From NCBI GenBank assembly GCA_946894095.1, contig OX335660.1:3849001-3913000 (forward strand): 64,000 bases of DNA. Reading direction: 5' to 3'. Below are positions 22,930 through 33,989 of the stretch, piece by piece; position 1 is the stretch's first letter, and every line of letters starts with the position of its first letter. A program made the translations under genes and the position numbers. This DNA is from Incurvaria masculella (Eukaryota; Arthropoda; Insecta; Lepidoptera; Incurvariidae). The notes beneath the pieces are model-generated. The model saw only the letters and a list, made by a program, of their open reading frames with translations, did no database searches and was not told where the DNA came from.

Positions 22930-25821
22930 ATGTTGGATACTGTAAACTTAAATAGCAGTAAAAAACATTTTAGAGTGGGTCACCAAAATGTTCAAGGAAT
23001 GAGAGGAAAATGCCCAATGATAGAATTAACTTTAAAAGAAAATAATTTTGATGTGTTTTGTATTAGTGAATCTTGGATTGATGTTAATGAGTTAAATTCC
23101 CACCAAATTACAAATTATACAGTAATAAGTAGTAGTCACAGAAAAAACTTTATTAGGGGTGGGACACTAATTCTTGTAAAAAATGGTTTGAGAGCAAAAA
23201 ATCGACTGGATATTGTCAATATGTCTATCGAAAAGGTATTTGAAATAAGTTGTATAGAAGTAAGTTCTTTTCTTATTCTTTCAGTTTACAGGTCTCCTTC
23301 AGAAAACATATCGTCATTTTCAGAAAAGCTAGAGGAATGTCTACACACAATAAGTATTAACAATAACAAGTCAATAATATTATGTGGAGATTTTAATATA
23401 AAATTACCTCTAGATAAACAAGGAAAACATGATCTAACAGATTTAATGGATAGTTTTTTGCTCCAACAGACCATTTTTGAGCCGACGAGAGTGACTGACT
23501 CATGTGAATCGTGTCTGGATAATATTTTCACTGATGTCAAATACATAGAATCAAAAGTCTTTTTGGGAGTTCAGTCAGATCACTATGCTCAACAAATATC
23601 CATAAACGATAAATCTAAATGTATAAATAAAACCATAAATCGATCATGCAGGATTATAAATAAGTGTAAAATTGGAGATTTAAGTAATGATCTAAAAAAC
23701 GAATTTCATAAAGTAGATAATAAATTAAATTTTAAACAATTTTATAATCCATTTATTAGATATGTTAATATGCACATGCCATTAAAAAGAGTACCAAAAA
23801 TGTATAGAAACAATAGTGCATCATGGACAACCCCTGGCATTCTTATTTCAAAACATAAATTGTTTACTTTGTATGACTTGTTAAAACTTAATAATAACCC
23901 AGGTCTTAGATCGTATGTATCGCTATATAGTAAAATATTTAAACAAGTTACTATGAAGGCAAAACAAATTTTCCTAAAAAATAAATTAATAAACTCAGAT
24001 AATAAAATAAAAATGGCTTGGACTATAATAAAGGATGAAACGGGCAAATCACCAAAATGTATTGACGCACAATTAGAACTCAAAATAGACGAAGAACTTA
24101 CTACAAATGGACCCGCGGTGGCTAATCATTTCAATAAATATTTTTCTTCAATCGCACAAGATACAACAAAATGTATGCAATCAAGTTTGGATTTATCATT
24201 GGAGCACCTTAAAATGTTTTTGCCACGCAATAAAGACTTCGTGATTTTTGAACCTGTAAGCTATTCTGAGATTGAAAAAATAATTAGAGACCTTAAGTCT
24301 AAAAGATCGCAAGATTTATGGAACCTATCTCCTAATTTGTTAAAGTCCATCTCGGACTGTATTATTGAACCTCTTAGAATTGTCATAAATAATTGTCTTG
24401 AAGAGGGCACATTTCCGGACTCATTAAAAATTGCTAGGGTTATACCATTGTTTAAAAAAGGATCTCATAATCATGTTGAGAATTATCGACCTGTGTCTTA
24501 ACTACCAGTGTTCAGCAAAATTTTTGAAAAAATTCTTGAACAAAAATTAGTAAATTTCTTTGACATTCACACTGTAATTAATTATAAACAATTTGGGTTT
24601 CGTAAGGGTAGGTCAACAGGAGATGCCATTGCGTCAATGATGAAATCGGTTTTAACTTCTCTAGATAACTCGATGAGTACCTACGGCATTTTCTGTGATC
24701 TATCAAAAGCATTTGACTGTGTAAATCACGAAATTCTGCTAGGGAAACTAGAACATTATGGTGTTAGAGAAAAAGAATTAAGTATATGTAAATCATATCT
24801 ATCAAATAGAAAACAAGTCTGTGATGTAAACGGCACTAAGTCTGATGTAGAATCGATCACTATGGGTGTACCGCAGGGCTCAATTCTGGGACCATTGTTC
24901 TTTTTGATTTACATTATTGACATTTCAAGCTGCATCGCAACAGACATCGAGATGGTTTTATTTGCTGATGACATATCATTAATTGTAAAAGATCAAAATA
25001 TATCGGACCTGCGGGTGTCCTTTATACAAGCCATAAACTCACTAAAATTATGGTTTGAAGCCAATAACCTTCTTTTAAATGTAAGTAAAACTAACTTAAT
25101 GCACTTTGTGCTGGGGACCCAGAAACGCTATGTGAATCATGATGTTTTAAATGCAGCACATGATTTGTCTTTGAGTATAACTAAGGAAATAACATTTCTT
25201 GGTGTAGTATTTGACAATCGTTTTACATGGAAACCACATATTGATAAGCTTGCTGCTAAGCTTAGCTCTGCATGCTATGCAGTAAAAAAAATTAAGGAGC
25301 TTTGTGGTTTAGAAGCTGCTAAATCTGTCTATCATGCCTATTTTCACAGCATAATGTCATATGGGCTGATGTTCTGGGGTGATGCAGCTGAAGTAAATCG
25401 TATATTTGTTTTGCAGAAAAGAGCACTGCGATGCATGCTTGGCATGAGGACGAGAGAATCCTGTAGAAAGGTGTTTGGTGACGTAGGAATCTTAACTTTG
25501 CCAAGTGCTTACGTTTTTCAAAACATCTGCTATGCAAGAAAACATATAAATGATTTCACCCTTAACTGTGATGTTCATAACTATAACACAAGACACAAGA
25601 ACAATGTTAAAGTAATTAGTCATAAATTAGTCAAAACATCTAAGAGTTTTATATGTAACAGTGTTAGATTTTATAATAAATTGCCCAAAGAGGTGAGAGA
25701 TTTATCTGAAAATTCTTTTAAAGTTAAGGTTAAGAAGTTGCTAACACATAAGGCTTACTATTGTATTAAAGATGCCCTAGCTGATAAATTTGAATTTGCT
25801 GAGATTTTGACTGCCTGCTGA
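22930..25821 (+). pseudogene. LINE ORF2: endonuclease and reverse transcriptase, one nonsense codon
   Basis: One frame of 964 codons, interrupted only by TAA at 24499-24501, where related RTs have Leu (RPVSLLP); TTA to TAA is a one-base change. The endonuclease domain shows GHQNVQGMRG, FCISESW, LCGDFNI and a final SDH. The RT shows FGFRKGRST, FCDLSKAFDCVNHEIL, MGVPQGSILGPLF and the catalytic FADD box. The C-terminal region (WKPHIDKLAAK ... YNTRHKNN ... FYNKLP) is typical of Jockey/CR1 group proteins. There is no RNase H domain. Start chosen at the first Met, 18 bases after ORF1. Confidence 0.9.
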
Positions 25822-26722
25822 CTGGGTACAAAAAGTATCCTATTATTATTACTATTTTGACTAATTTTATTTTTACTAATTTTTGACACCTGATACATTT
25901 TGTATCTTTACTACTTTTATGATAAGTACTACTTGTAGTATGAATTTACTAACCAAGCAATTTTGATTTGATACAATTTCGTATCAATAATGACGAGGGC
26001 TCTATACACCCGAATTTTATTTTTATTTTATTTTAGTTAAGCATTATTAGTTTCTCGGTATTGGTCAAAATCTCATATAGGAATCTATTATTACTTTATT
26101 GATAGGGATGCTCTCAAACCATTATACTCTTAATTGTCTGTAGGTGGTAGCATTTAAAGGGATATGTAACTATGTGATCAGCTGACAGTAGTAGTTTATG
26201 ACAAAACTCATAGTATTAAAACCTAATGTGCAAGTGTTTCACAGTGTTGTGTTGCCACTGGAGCAGTGCATCGCTTAAAAGTCCTTGCTTACGGTGACGC
26301 TTGGCTCAGGTTATCTCTTTCCCTAAAATATGGTTGAAAGAGGTAATGGCTGTGCCCGGCGTGATGCTCGTGAACGGGTGCTGTTTGTGGGGACTGGCCT
26401 GCTCCAATTGGCAACATATTAGTTGGAGGGGATTGTCTTTGCAAATAAAATGATATTTGTCATGAACTGTTGCATACGGCATGGATTGTAAATTTTTGTG
26501 TATTCATGTGAATTTAGTGTTTTACCTATGTTTCTGTTAAAATAATTGACAAACACTTTTGTAAACTTAGACTAAGTGGACGTTGAAAAAAAAAAACAGC
26601 GGAGTTTCTTTCCAGTTCTTCTTCGCTGTGTTTTGTTTTGCTGAACTGGCCAATGCTAAAATATGACAAATCCGAGTGCAGTGTACTGTCTATGGATGAT
26701 GAATAAACAATACAATACAAAT
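25822..26722 (+). other. LINE 3' untranslated region and tail
   Basis: No gene. The region is matched in reverse by 37251-38169 in the truncated copy. It ends in a simple repeat of the aataaac/aatac type rather than poly(A), as in CR1-group elements. Confidence 0.75.
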
Positions 26723-26726
26723 ACTA

Positions 26727-27115
26727 GCTTTCATTTAAAAAAATAATCATAAAATCGGTTCACCCAGGCAAAAGTTATGAGGTAAAAAACATAAAAAATA
26801 AAAAAAAACATACAGACTAATTGATGACCTCCTCCTTTTTTTGATATCGGTTAATAAAAAAATAATCATCAAAATCGGTTCACCCAGGCAAAAGTTATGA
26901 GGTAACAAACATTTAGAGGAATTGATAACCTCCTCCTTTTTTTTAAGTCGGTTAAAAACAAACAACAGTTCAAGACTGCATATTATTGAAATAATAATCG
27001 AGTGTGGCGTATTGAGAAGGATTATGCCAAAAATCTTGGCGGTGAAAGGGTTAATGTCAACTGTAATTTGATAATCTGTGTGAATGCGCTTACACATTAA
27101 AAACGAACTAAAAAA
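26727..27115 (-). repeat. Lepidopteran-type dispersed repeat in the left arm
   Basis: Two tandem versions of the motif 'atcggttcacccaggcaaaa' followed by 'acctcctcctttttt' occur at about 26753 and 26874. The same pair is present in reverse in the right arm at about 35530-35750. Confidence 0.8.
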
Positions 27116-27252
27116 AACTACTCTTCCGCGGCGTGCTCCGCGGGCCCCGTATGCCCCATGCGCCTCGCGTGCTCCGCGGGCCCCGTGTGCTCGGAGGGCC
27201 ACGCGTGCTCAATTCGGCACGCGTAGAAGATGTATCCGTCCCCCGCACGGCG
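27116..27252. repeat. GC-rich tandem unit (left arm, before Transib)
   Basis: One unit of the same GC-rich repeat found at 31922-32579, cut at CGGCG (27248-27252) by the Transib insertion. Confidence 0.9.
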
Positions 27253-30200
27253 CACGGTGGCGTGTAATTTGCGCCTAGTGGACTTTGCCGCTGACGATTT
27301 TTTTTTTGTGTTTTTCAATATTCTAATGATGCAGTTTTATTCATTTTAACATTTTTATTCCTTCTATATTAAGTATTTTGCAAATAAACAATTATTGTGG
27401 GTGATATAAAATGTTTCTTGTTTTCAATGTATGGAAATAATTATAAAATTGCTGATAAGTCGTAAAGCAAAAGTGATCACAAAATAATATTCTGGATAAT
27501 TAATAAGGTCCCCGTACGTGATATTTTAGCTTCAACCAACAACCTCGCAAATGCTCGTAACTTTAGGAAAAAAAATAAAAACTGTTTTCGTGTATGGGAA
27601 AAGCTCGTATATTGGCAGGTATTATTCATTTAACTAAATTTAATCATCTAAAACTACGTATAAAATAATCCTATTACTTACTAGGAAGTAGGTTTAATCG
27701 TACCCGGGGTCGTATCATCGCATAGAATGTACAATGGTCGAAGCGACAAAGAAAATTGTCCGTTTTCCATTCATGTAGCCATAAAATATGTCCTGGCATG
27801 GAACCCAGTTCTTATAAGGTACATTAGGCTAATATCATGACGGCCATCTATGACAAGTTACATAAAAACAAATAAGAATGGGATTAACAATATTTCTCAC
27901 AACTTCAGGCGTACATTGACTTGCAACATGATATAAATGAAAACCTGAAACTGTATACAACCTTAAAAGGTCACACTTAGAATATATCCTATATCTATAA
28001 AGACAGTAACATACAAACAATTCGGATTGGGTTTAATAATATGGAGAAATTACTTAACAAATATTTATAATGTATGAATTGTTTAAGGATATACCTGAGT
28101 TGCCCGCAAACTTGGCTGGACCAAATTCACAAATACTAGATTCTCAGTACGTGGAATATTTTTTTACTAACCCTTCAAATACTCTATTCCACACCACCCA
28201 AGAGGTTGAGTACAAGGCGCGTTTTTTTTAATGTGGTTTCGCCAAAAGCCCTAATCCACTAGTCAAAACAAGATCATTACTATAATTTGTACATTGTATA
28301 AACTTGAGAAATTATAATTGATTGACATCAACAAACTCAATGTTTTCTTTTTCTTCATTAACGATTAATAAGGTTTTTACTTCTTCGGAATGGGGTTTCT
28401 TGATTTTTTCAAATTTAGGTCGTATTGTTGATAACCAAGGATCTGAAGTTAATAAAAGTCTATTAAGTGTATCTTCGTTCGTGGCTGCTCTTGAAAACTT
28501 TCGAGTGTGATTCCGGCGATACTCCCTGAAATCTTTATTTCGAGCTTCTGATGCCTCTTCTGATAGAATTCCAATTGGTATCAGTCCGAACGATTGAATG
28601 ATGTCCCCTCCATGTGCAAGTATTTTATGCACGCTCGGTGGCATATAGTACCAACTGTACAGATTCAAGTACAATTTATAAGTATCTTTGCAATATGTTT
28701 TAAATTCCTCGATATTGATGGCCTGCCCTGAAGATATGGCTTCTAGAATTACTGCAAATCTTTTAATAAGGTTTTCATTTATTCCCGTAATGGTGGCTGT
28801 GGTATGCGGGTCCCCAAAAAATCTCCTGGCACTGTTCCCGTCATTGGAGTTTCCTTGCCCCTGTTTAACGACATCTATCAAAAGTCCAGTGGTACGTCTG
28901 TAGTCGTCAGTTATTTGTGTTTTCCTTTGTTGTATCTTGCGTTTTTCTTCGTCCGTAGTGGCATAATACTTTTTTAAATCTAATTTATATGCAATATGTA
29001 GGATGCATTCCATCATACGAATCCAAGCGTGTAGAGTAGATAAGCCGTACTTATACATTTCAGTGTTAGTATTTTTATTTTCTAACACGTTTATGGTACA
29101 CATTTCTTTTGGTGTGGCATGACATATGTCACATCTCTGTGTTGAAGTCTCAGTTAGAATTGAAGAAGTTTTACCATCCACCATGGTTAGGAATAAGGTG
29201 TGACTTATTCGTTTTTCACCAATTTGCGTGGGTACAAGAAGGTTTATTTCAGTTTCAATACTGGAGACCTCACGTTGTACTTGTTCCTTCGATTCTTTTA
29301 TAAATTTGAAGAAAATCGGCCTGCAAAACTTACTTGAATTTGGTTTTTCATTGTTCCAGACGACTTTGTCACCGCTTGACAGCTTCAGTGGTACCAAACT
29401 TGCCATATACACGGAAGAATCATCGTAGCTTTCGTCCAAAATCTGTTTGTAGCTACTCTGATTTGAGGCACCGTCCAGTCCCCACTTACTTTCTAGTCTA
29501 AATTGCGATGAATCATCCTCTGTGCTAACGAACTTTAGCAGTCTTTTTGCGGTTAAATCTAGTAAAGACTGCAATTTGATCTGGGCTTCTGAATCAGTTA
29601 TAGTTATGTCTTCTTTCTTTGGATAGCAATCCTGTTTGACTGATTGTAATTGATAAGAAGAAGGCAATACGTCAAAGCCTTCTTCTTTCAAAATATTCCT
29701 CCAAGAATTATACATCCACCTAGTCATTTTTGTGGATAGCATACCTCCTAGAGCTTTTTCGGGGCTGAGCTGTCGTTTTTCTTCCTTCTTCTCAATAAAT
29801 GCTTTGACACGTGGCACTTCGTCGGGATTTTTTAAGAGGTATTCCAGTATTTCTGCGACCTCTTGGTTTCCATTAGCTTTCAGCCTCATCGACGTGGCAA
29901 ATGCCAATTCTGGGGATGCGTATGTTTCTCGTATCTGCTCAGTTCTTCTTTTCTTTTGTTTTAAACCTATTTCAGTAAAAGGCTTTCTTGGTTTAATATT
30001 AGTAGAAGTAAGAAGATTAGTTCCACTGGTAGACGCTATAGTTGACGGTTCAGGTTCATCGAGGCTGATATCGACTTGCTCCGTGTCATCGATGTGCTGT
30101 CCCTGAAGAGCATTCGTTACACAATCGGGCCACTGAATTGGTGATTCTAGCCACGCACTATAGCTCTCGAAGAATTGGTCTAATTTAGAACCAACATTCA

Positions 30201-31916
30201 TCCATCTTCTGTGAAGAGTAAAACAGAATTTTCTGCAGAACTCATGAAGACCGGATTGAATATCACTTGTTAAGTCCACGGAAAGCTTGGATTTAATCAC
30301 ATCATACAAAAGTTCTGGATTTTTTAAATTGTTATTGTCTTTAAGGATGACATATAAATCCAAATTTGTACACCAACTTTCCATTATTGACACAATTATA
30401 GTTGCAGCAACAATACGAACACCGAAAATACACCGCGACCAAGTGCGTTGGAAAACGTCAGGACGATATGACAGGCTGGTACATACTGATTGTCCACTGA
30501 ATTCCATGATTACAGATTACGACAAAAATAGCGCGCTTTGAAAGAATCTGTTATCCCTTTCTCGCGCCTTTGTCTTTGTACCTCTTGGACGCGCGATAGA
30601 TGGCGTTACTCAGTTCACAGACAATGCTCGCCTGTGCTTGCTTATCTCTTTCCTAGTAAACTTTTAATCCGTCTTGTTTTTCCTGTGAACTCTAATATTT
30701 CAGGAATGTTGCATTATTGTAATGCTAATATTACCACCAATGGAACGAAAGTGTTGAGAACAGTTTCTAGTACATTAATGTAGTGCCTATGTTTCATTTC
30801 TAAAGTTGTGAGAATGAGTATGACTCGTTATCGGTAAATTATTTATATTATTTTGACTAGTAGATTAAAACTATTGGCGCGATCAAATAAACGTGGCTTG
30901 ATCTCAATCTCGAATATTTGTATCTGAAGTGTAAGTAAAACACTTAATTCCACATACTGAGAATCCGATCTTCATGAATTTGGTCCAGATAGGTTTGCGG
31001 GGGATCCTTAAAATATCAAACATTATCATTAACAAGTATTTTTTTAATAATCATAAACTCAATAAGATTTGTTCAGAGGTTACTTTCTCTATGGCTCGAA
31101 CCGGCCTTACAGGATATGTCCCAAGTGTGACCTCTTAAAATTATATCCAGTTTTACGTTTTATGTTTTTTATATTTTTATGTTTATTTATATTTATATAA
31201 TTATGTTGTTTGCCTATCCCTAGTTAAGCCGGAAATTGTGACAAATAAATATGTACTGTAAATCAATTTAAGGAACCTTATATTGTTATTCCCATGTTTG
31301 TTTTAATTTAGCTTGATACTCTACCTACTGTCATGATACCAACATACTTTATGGGAACAAGGTGCCATAACAGGTCCATCCTTATACTACTACATACTAC
31401 TACATAAAACGGACGATTGTCATTGTCGCTTCGACTATTGTACATTCTATGCCATGATACGACCCCGGGTAGGATTAGTACTTCCTAGTAAGTAATAGGA
31501 TTAATTTATACGTAGTTTTAGATCAATAAATTTAGTTAAATGAATAATACCTGCCAATATACGAGCTTTTCCCATACACCAAAACCGTTTTTATTTTTTT
31601 TCCTAAAGTTACGAGCATTTGCGAGGTTGTTGGTTAAAGCTAAAATATCACGTACGGGGACCTTATTGATTATCCAGAATATTATTTTGTGATCACTTGT
31701 GCTTTACGACTTATCAGCAATTTTATAATTATTTCCATACATTAAAAACAAGAAAAATGTTATTTCACCCAAAATATTTGTTTATTTGCAAAATACTTAA
31801 TATAGAAGTAATAAAAATGTTAAAATGAATAAAACTGCATCATTAGAATATCGAAAAAAACAAAAAAAAAATCGTCAGCGGCAAAGTCCACTAGGCGCAA
31901 ATTACACGCCACCGTG
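27253..31916 (-). mobile_element. Transib DNA transposon, copy 2 (4664 bp, apparently intact)
   Basis: Ends read cacggtggcgtgtaatttgc in inverted orientation, flanked by the 5-bp duplication CGGCG (27248-27252 and 31917-31921). It has the same length as copy 1 and the opposite orientation. Outer inverted repeats of about 510 bp match at roughly 95 percent by eye. The transposase frame is open throughout. Ends, duplication and frame all look complete, so this copy is a candidate for an active element. Confidence 0.94.
28312..30507 (-). CDS. Transib (RAG1-like) transposase, full-length 731 aa
   Basis: A DDE recombinase that would cut and paste the element by a hairpin mechanism related to V(D)J recombination. 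Visible landmarks match the RAG1 core: D345 in WGLDGASNQS; D444 in TMVDGK; a CDICHAT zinc pair after it, as in RAG1 (CxxC); HKILAH, the His pair of the zinc-binding domain; and E654 in EARNKDFREYRR, at the position of the RAG1 catalytic Glu. The N-terminal 340 residues are less conserved, with a Lys/Arg-rich stretch near 195-205 that may be a nuclear localisation signal. Start taken at the first Met of the frame. A second Met at residue 42 (MESW) is a plausible alternative. Length is normal for Transib. Confidence 0.94.
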   Translation of the reverse strand: MEFSGQSVCTSLSYRPDVFQRTWSRCIFGVRIVAATIIVSIMESWCTNLDLYVILKDNNNLKNPELLYDVIKSKLSVDLTSDIQSGLHEFCRKFCFTLHRRWMNVGSKLDQFFESYSAWLESPIQWPDCVTNALQGQHIDDTEQVDISLDEPEPSTIASTSGTNLLTSTNIKPRKPFTEIGLKQKKRRTEQIRETYASPELAFATSMRLKANGNQEVAEILEYLLKNPDEVPRVKAFIEKKEEKRQLSPEKALGGMLSTKMTRWMYNSWRNILKEEGFDVLPSSYQLQSVKQDCYPKKEDITITDSEAQIKLQSLLDLTAKRLLKFVSTEDDSSQFRLESKWGLDGASNQSSYKQILDESYDDSSVYMASLVPLKLSSGDKVVWNNEKPNSSKFCRPIFFKFIKESKEQVQREVSSIETEINLLVPTQIGEKRISHTLFLTMVDGKTSSILTETSTQRCDICHATPKEMCTINVLENKNTNTEMYKYGLSTLHAWIRMMECILHIAYKLDLKKYYATTDEEKRKIQQRKTQITDDYRRTTGLLIDVVKQGQGNSNDGNSARRFFGDPHTTATITGINENLIKRFAVILEAISSGQAINIEEFKTYCKDTYKLYLNLYSWYYMPPSVHKILAHGGDIIQSFGLIPIGILSEEASEARNKDFREYRRNHTRKFSRAATNEDTLNRLLLTSDPWLSTIRPKFEKIKKPHSEEVKTLLIVNEEKENIEFVDVNQL

Positions 31917-32600
31917 CGGCGCCAGTGGCAACGACAAACTAACTAAAAAAAAACTACTCTTCCGCGGCGTGCTCCGCGGGCCCCGTATGCCCCATGCGCC
32001 TCGCGTGCTCCGCGGGCCCCGTGTGCTCGGAGGGCCACGCGTGCTCAATTCGGCACGCGTAGAAGATGTATCCGTCCCCCGCACGGCGCCAGTGGCAACG
32101 ACAAACTAACTAAAAAAAACTACCCTTCCGCGGCGTGCTCCGTGGGCCCCGTATGCCCCATGCGCCTCGCGTGCTCCGCGGGCCCCGTGTGCTCGGAGGG
32201 CCACGCGTGCTCAATTCGGCACGCGTAGAAGATGTATCCGTCCCCCGCACGGCGCCAGTGGCAACGACAAACTAACTAAAAAAAACTACTCTTCCGGGGC
32301 GTGCTCCGCGGGCCCCGTATGTCCCATGCGCCTCGCGTGCTCCACGGGCCCCGTGTGCTCGGAGGGCCACGCGTGCTCAATTCGGCACGCGTAGAAGATG
32401 TATCCGTCTCCCGCACGGCGCCAGTGGCAACGACAAACTAACTAAAAAAAACTACTCTTCCGCGGCGTGCTCCGCGGGCCCCGTATGCCCCATGCGCCTC
32501 GCGTGCTCCGCGGGCCCCGTGTGCTCGGAGGGCCACGCGTGCTCAATTTGGCACGCGTAGATGTATCCGTCCCCCGCACGGCGCCAGTGGCAACGACACC
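31917..32600. repeat. GC-rich tandem array, left arm (four units of 163-167 bp)
   Basis: Units start at about 31917, 32084, 32250, 32416 and end at 32579. Each holds two copies of a cgtgctccgcgggccccgt-like core and the linker cagtggcaacgacaaactaa. Frames predicted here (for example 32442-32802) are by-products of the repeat. Confidence 0.92.
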
Positions 32601-33022
32601 ACTGGTGCGCCTCTGCCACGCGCCCGAGGCACTCGTGGCAGAGGCAGGTGCGGGGGAGGCTCCTGCCCTCGATCTCTGCGCAAATGAAATCGCGGCGGAG
32701 GCGCCGCGGCGTCCTGCTGGCTTCTGAAAAAAAAAAACTTGCATGCATACTCGAGCTTCTACTTCGAGCTTCAGGTCCACCTAAATATAAATAATTGTAC
32801 AAGTAGGTAGGTACTTAGTTACATGGTATGTTTTAAACACACGTTGCATATCTACTCATGACATTCTCACCTGTGAGTTACCGGTGAATCATCTGTGAGG
32901 CACTGGTGACTCACAGATCTTTTTACGGGGCAATCATTTTATAAATACGAAACTGTTGTGAATCACATGTGAGAATCTCCCTCTGTCTGAATAGACCCCC
33001 AGTTCACAACACGCTATTTTTT
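32601..33022. repeat. Inner end of the left inverted-repeat arm
   Basis: Mirrored at 33990-34420. Contains several short inverted motifs of the type acctgtgagttaccggtgaatc / gtgactcacag. No gene. Confidence 0.85.
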
Positions 33023-33989
33023 TTCTTTCTTGCAACGCTTCCGAGCTGCAAAATCGATGGACGTCAGTCGCTGGTCCGCACAAGCACGGGCACGGAATAC
33101 AGTCCCCAGCCCTGCCGATACTGACCAGCAACTCCGAACGAGAAGAGCACTTCGTGTCGAGTCGGCTCCACTTCGGCACGGCCTATTGCAATGGCGGGCG
33201 AAGATGCCTCCTGCGTTTCCCCTTCACGTCGGCGCCACTCCCTGTCCCGACGACCGCCAGTGCAATAGTGATAGACGCTTCCGGCTCCGCTACCGAGTCG
33301 TCTTCCGAAGTTAGAGGTCCGATCTACCTTTTTAAGCTCGCACTTAATTTATCTCCTAACCGCAAAGTATTCTGACGTTTGTTCGTCGGCGCTAGGAGAA
33401 CTAACTCAGCACGAGCTCCGGTCCGAACGCTGCGTTAAGCGCGAATGGCGACAATGTGCCGGTCCGAACGCTGCGTCGAGCGTGCACTTCGACTACGTGC
33501 CGCTATCGTAGCATTAAACTCGATATCGTTTTCACATGCTACAAAGTATACAGAGTATCCAAGGGATGCGTGGTGGGGTCGGCACGCAAGCCGACCCCAC
33601 CACAGCCGAACGACCCTAAGTGCCGTGCCGACTGAGCGGGAAACGGGGTGTAGCTGCGCGCAGGGCGGGCGACGATAAAAATCAGTTGACCCCGGCGTGG
33701 AGGCCACAACTTCATGTATATCCCTGGATATCACTCATGAAAGCGAAAGCGAGAAGTTCTCGTGTTCGTTTCTGTCAAACCCAATGTAGGAAAAAAGATG
33801 CTTACTTTTTAGTAAATCCCTGAATACCAAGTTTTGGAAATCGCACTCAAAACTAACAAAAAGTTTTTGCAATGACAAACCTGGCGAAGTTTCCCGTCGG
33901 TTCTTCCTCTTCAGAAGCAATCGATCCGGAGGGGAAAAAATTACGGATCCAAGTGGATAATAAACAACTAATAGAGTAAATAAAGAAAG
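33023..33989. other. Spacer of the giant inverted repeat
   Basis: About 970 bp present once between the arms. No convincing gene. A stretch at 33397-33566 is repeated in the same orientation outside the right arm (36861-37030), including 'aacgctgcg' duplicated within it and 'acagagtatccaaggga'. A perfect short hairpin (tggtggggtcggc / gccgaccccacca) lies at about 33570-33603. Confidence 0.75.

Larger units (their letters stand above)
20356..26722 (+). mobile_element. Full-length non-LTR retrotransposon (CR1/Daphne-like LINE)
   Basis: The element is bounded by ACTA at 20352-20355 and 26723-26726. The right arm of the inverted repeat carries the empty site (gaagcactagctttc in reverse near 35745-35760). 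It has a 5' region of about 0.94 kb, ORF1, ORF2, a 3' region of about 0.9 kb and a short tail (aataaacaatacaatacaaat). Full length at 6367 bp, with one frameshift in ORF1 and one nonsense codon in ORF2. The clade is assigned from ORF1 with a hydrolase-like domain, apurinic-type endonuclease and RT without RNase H. Exact clade is uncertain. Confidence 0.87.

Noticed and set aside
27084..27278. Pro/Ala/Arg-rich frames in the GC-rich repeats (also 31825-32802, 34204-35391)
   Set aside because: Periodic reading of the 166-bp tandem unit. Several frames on both strands are open because the unit lacks AT-rich stops.
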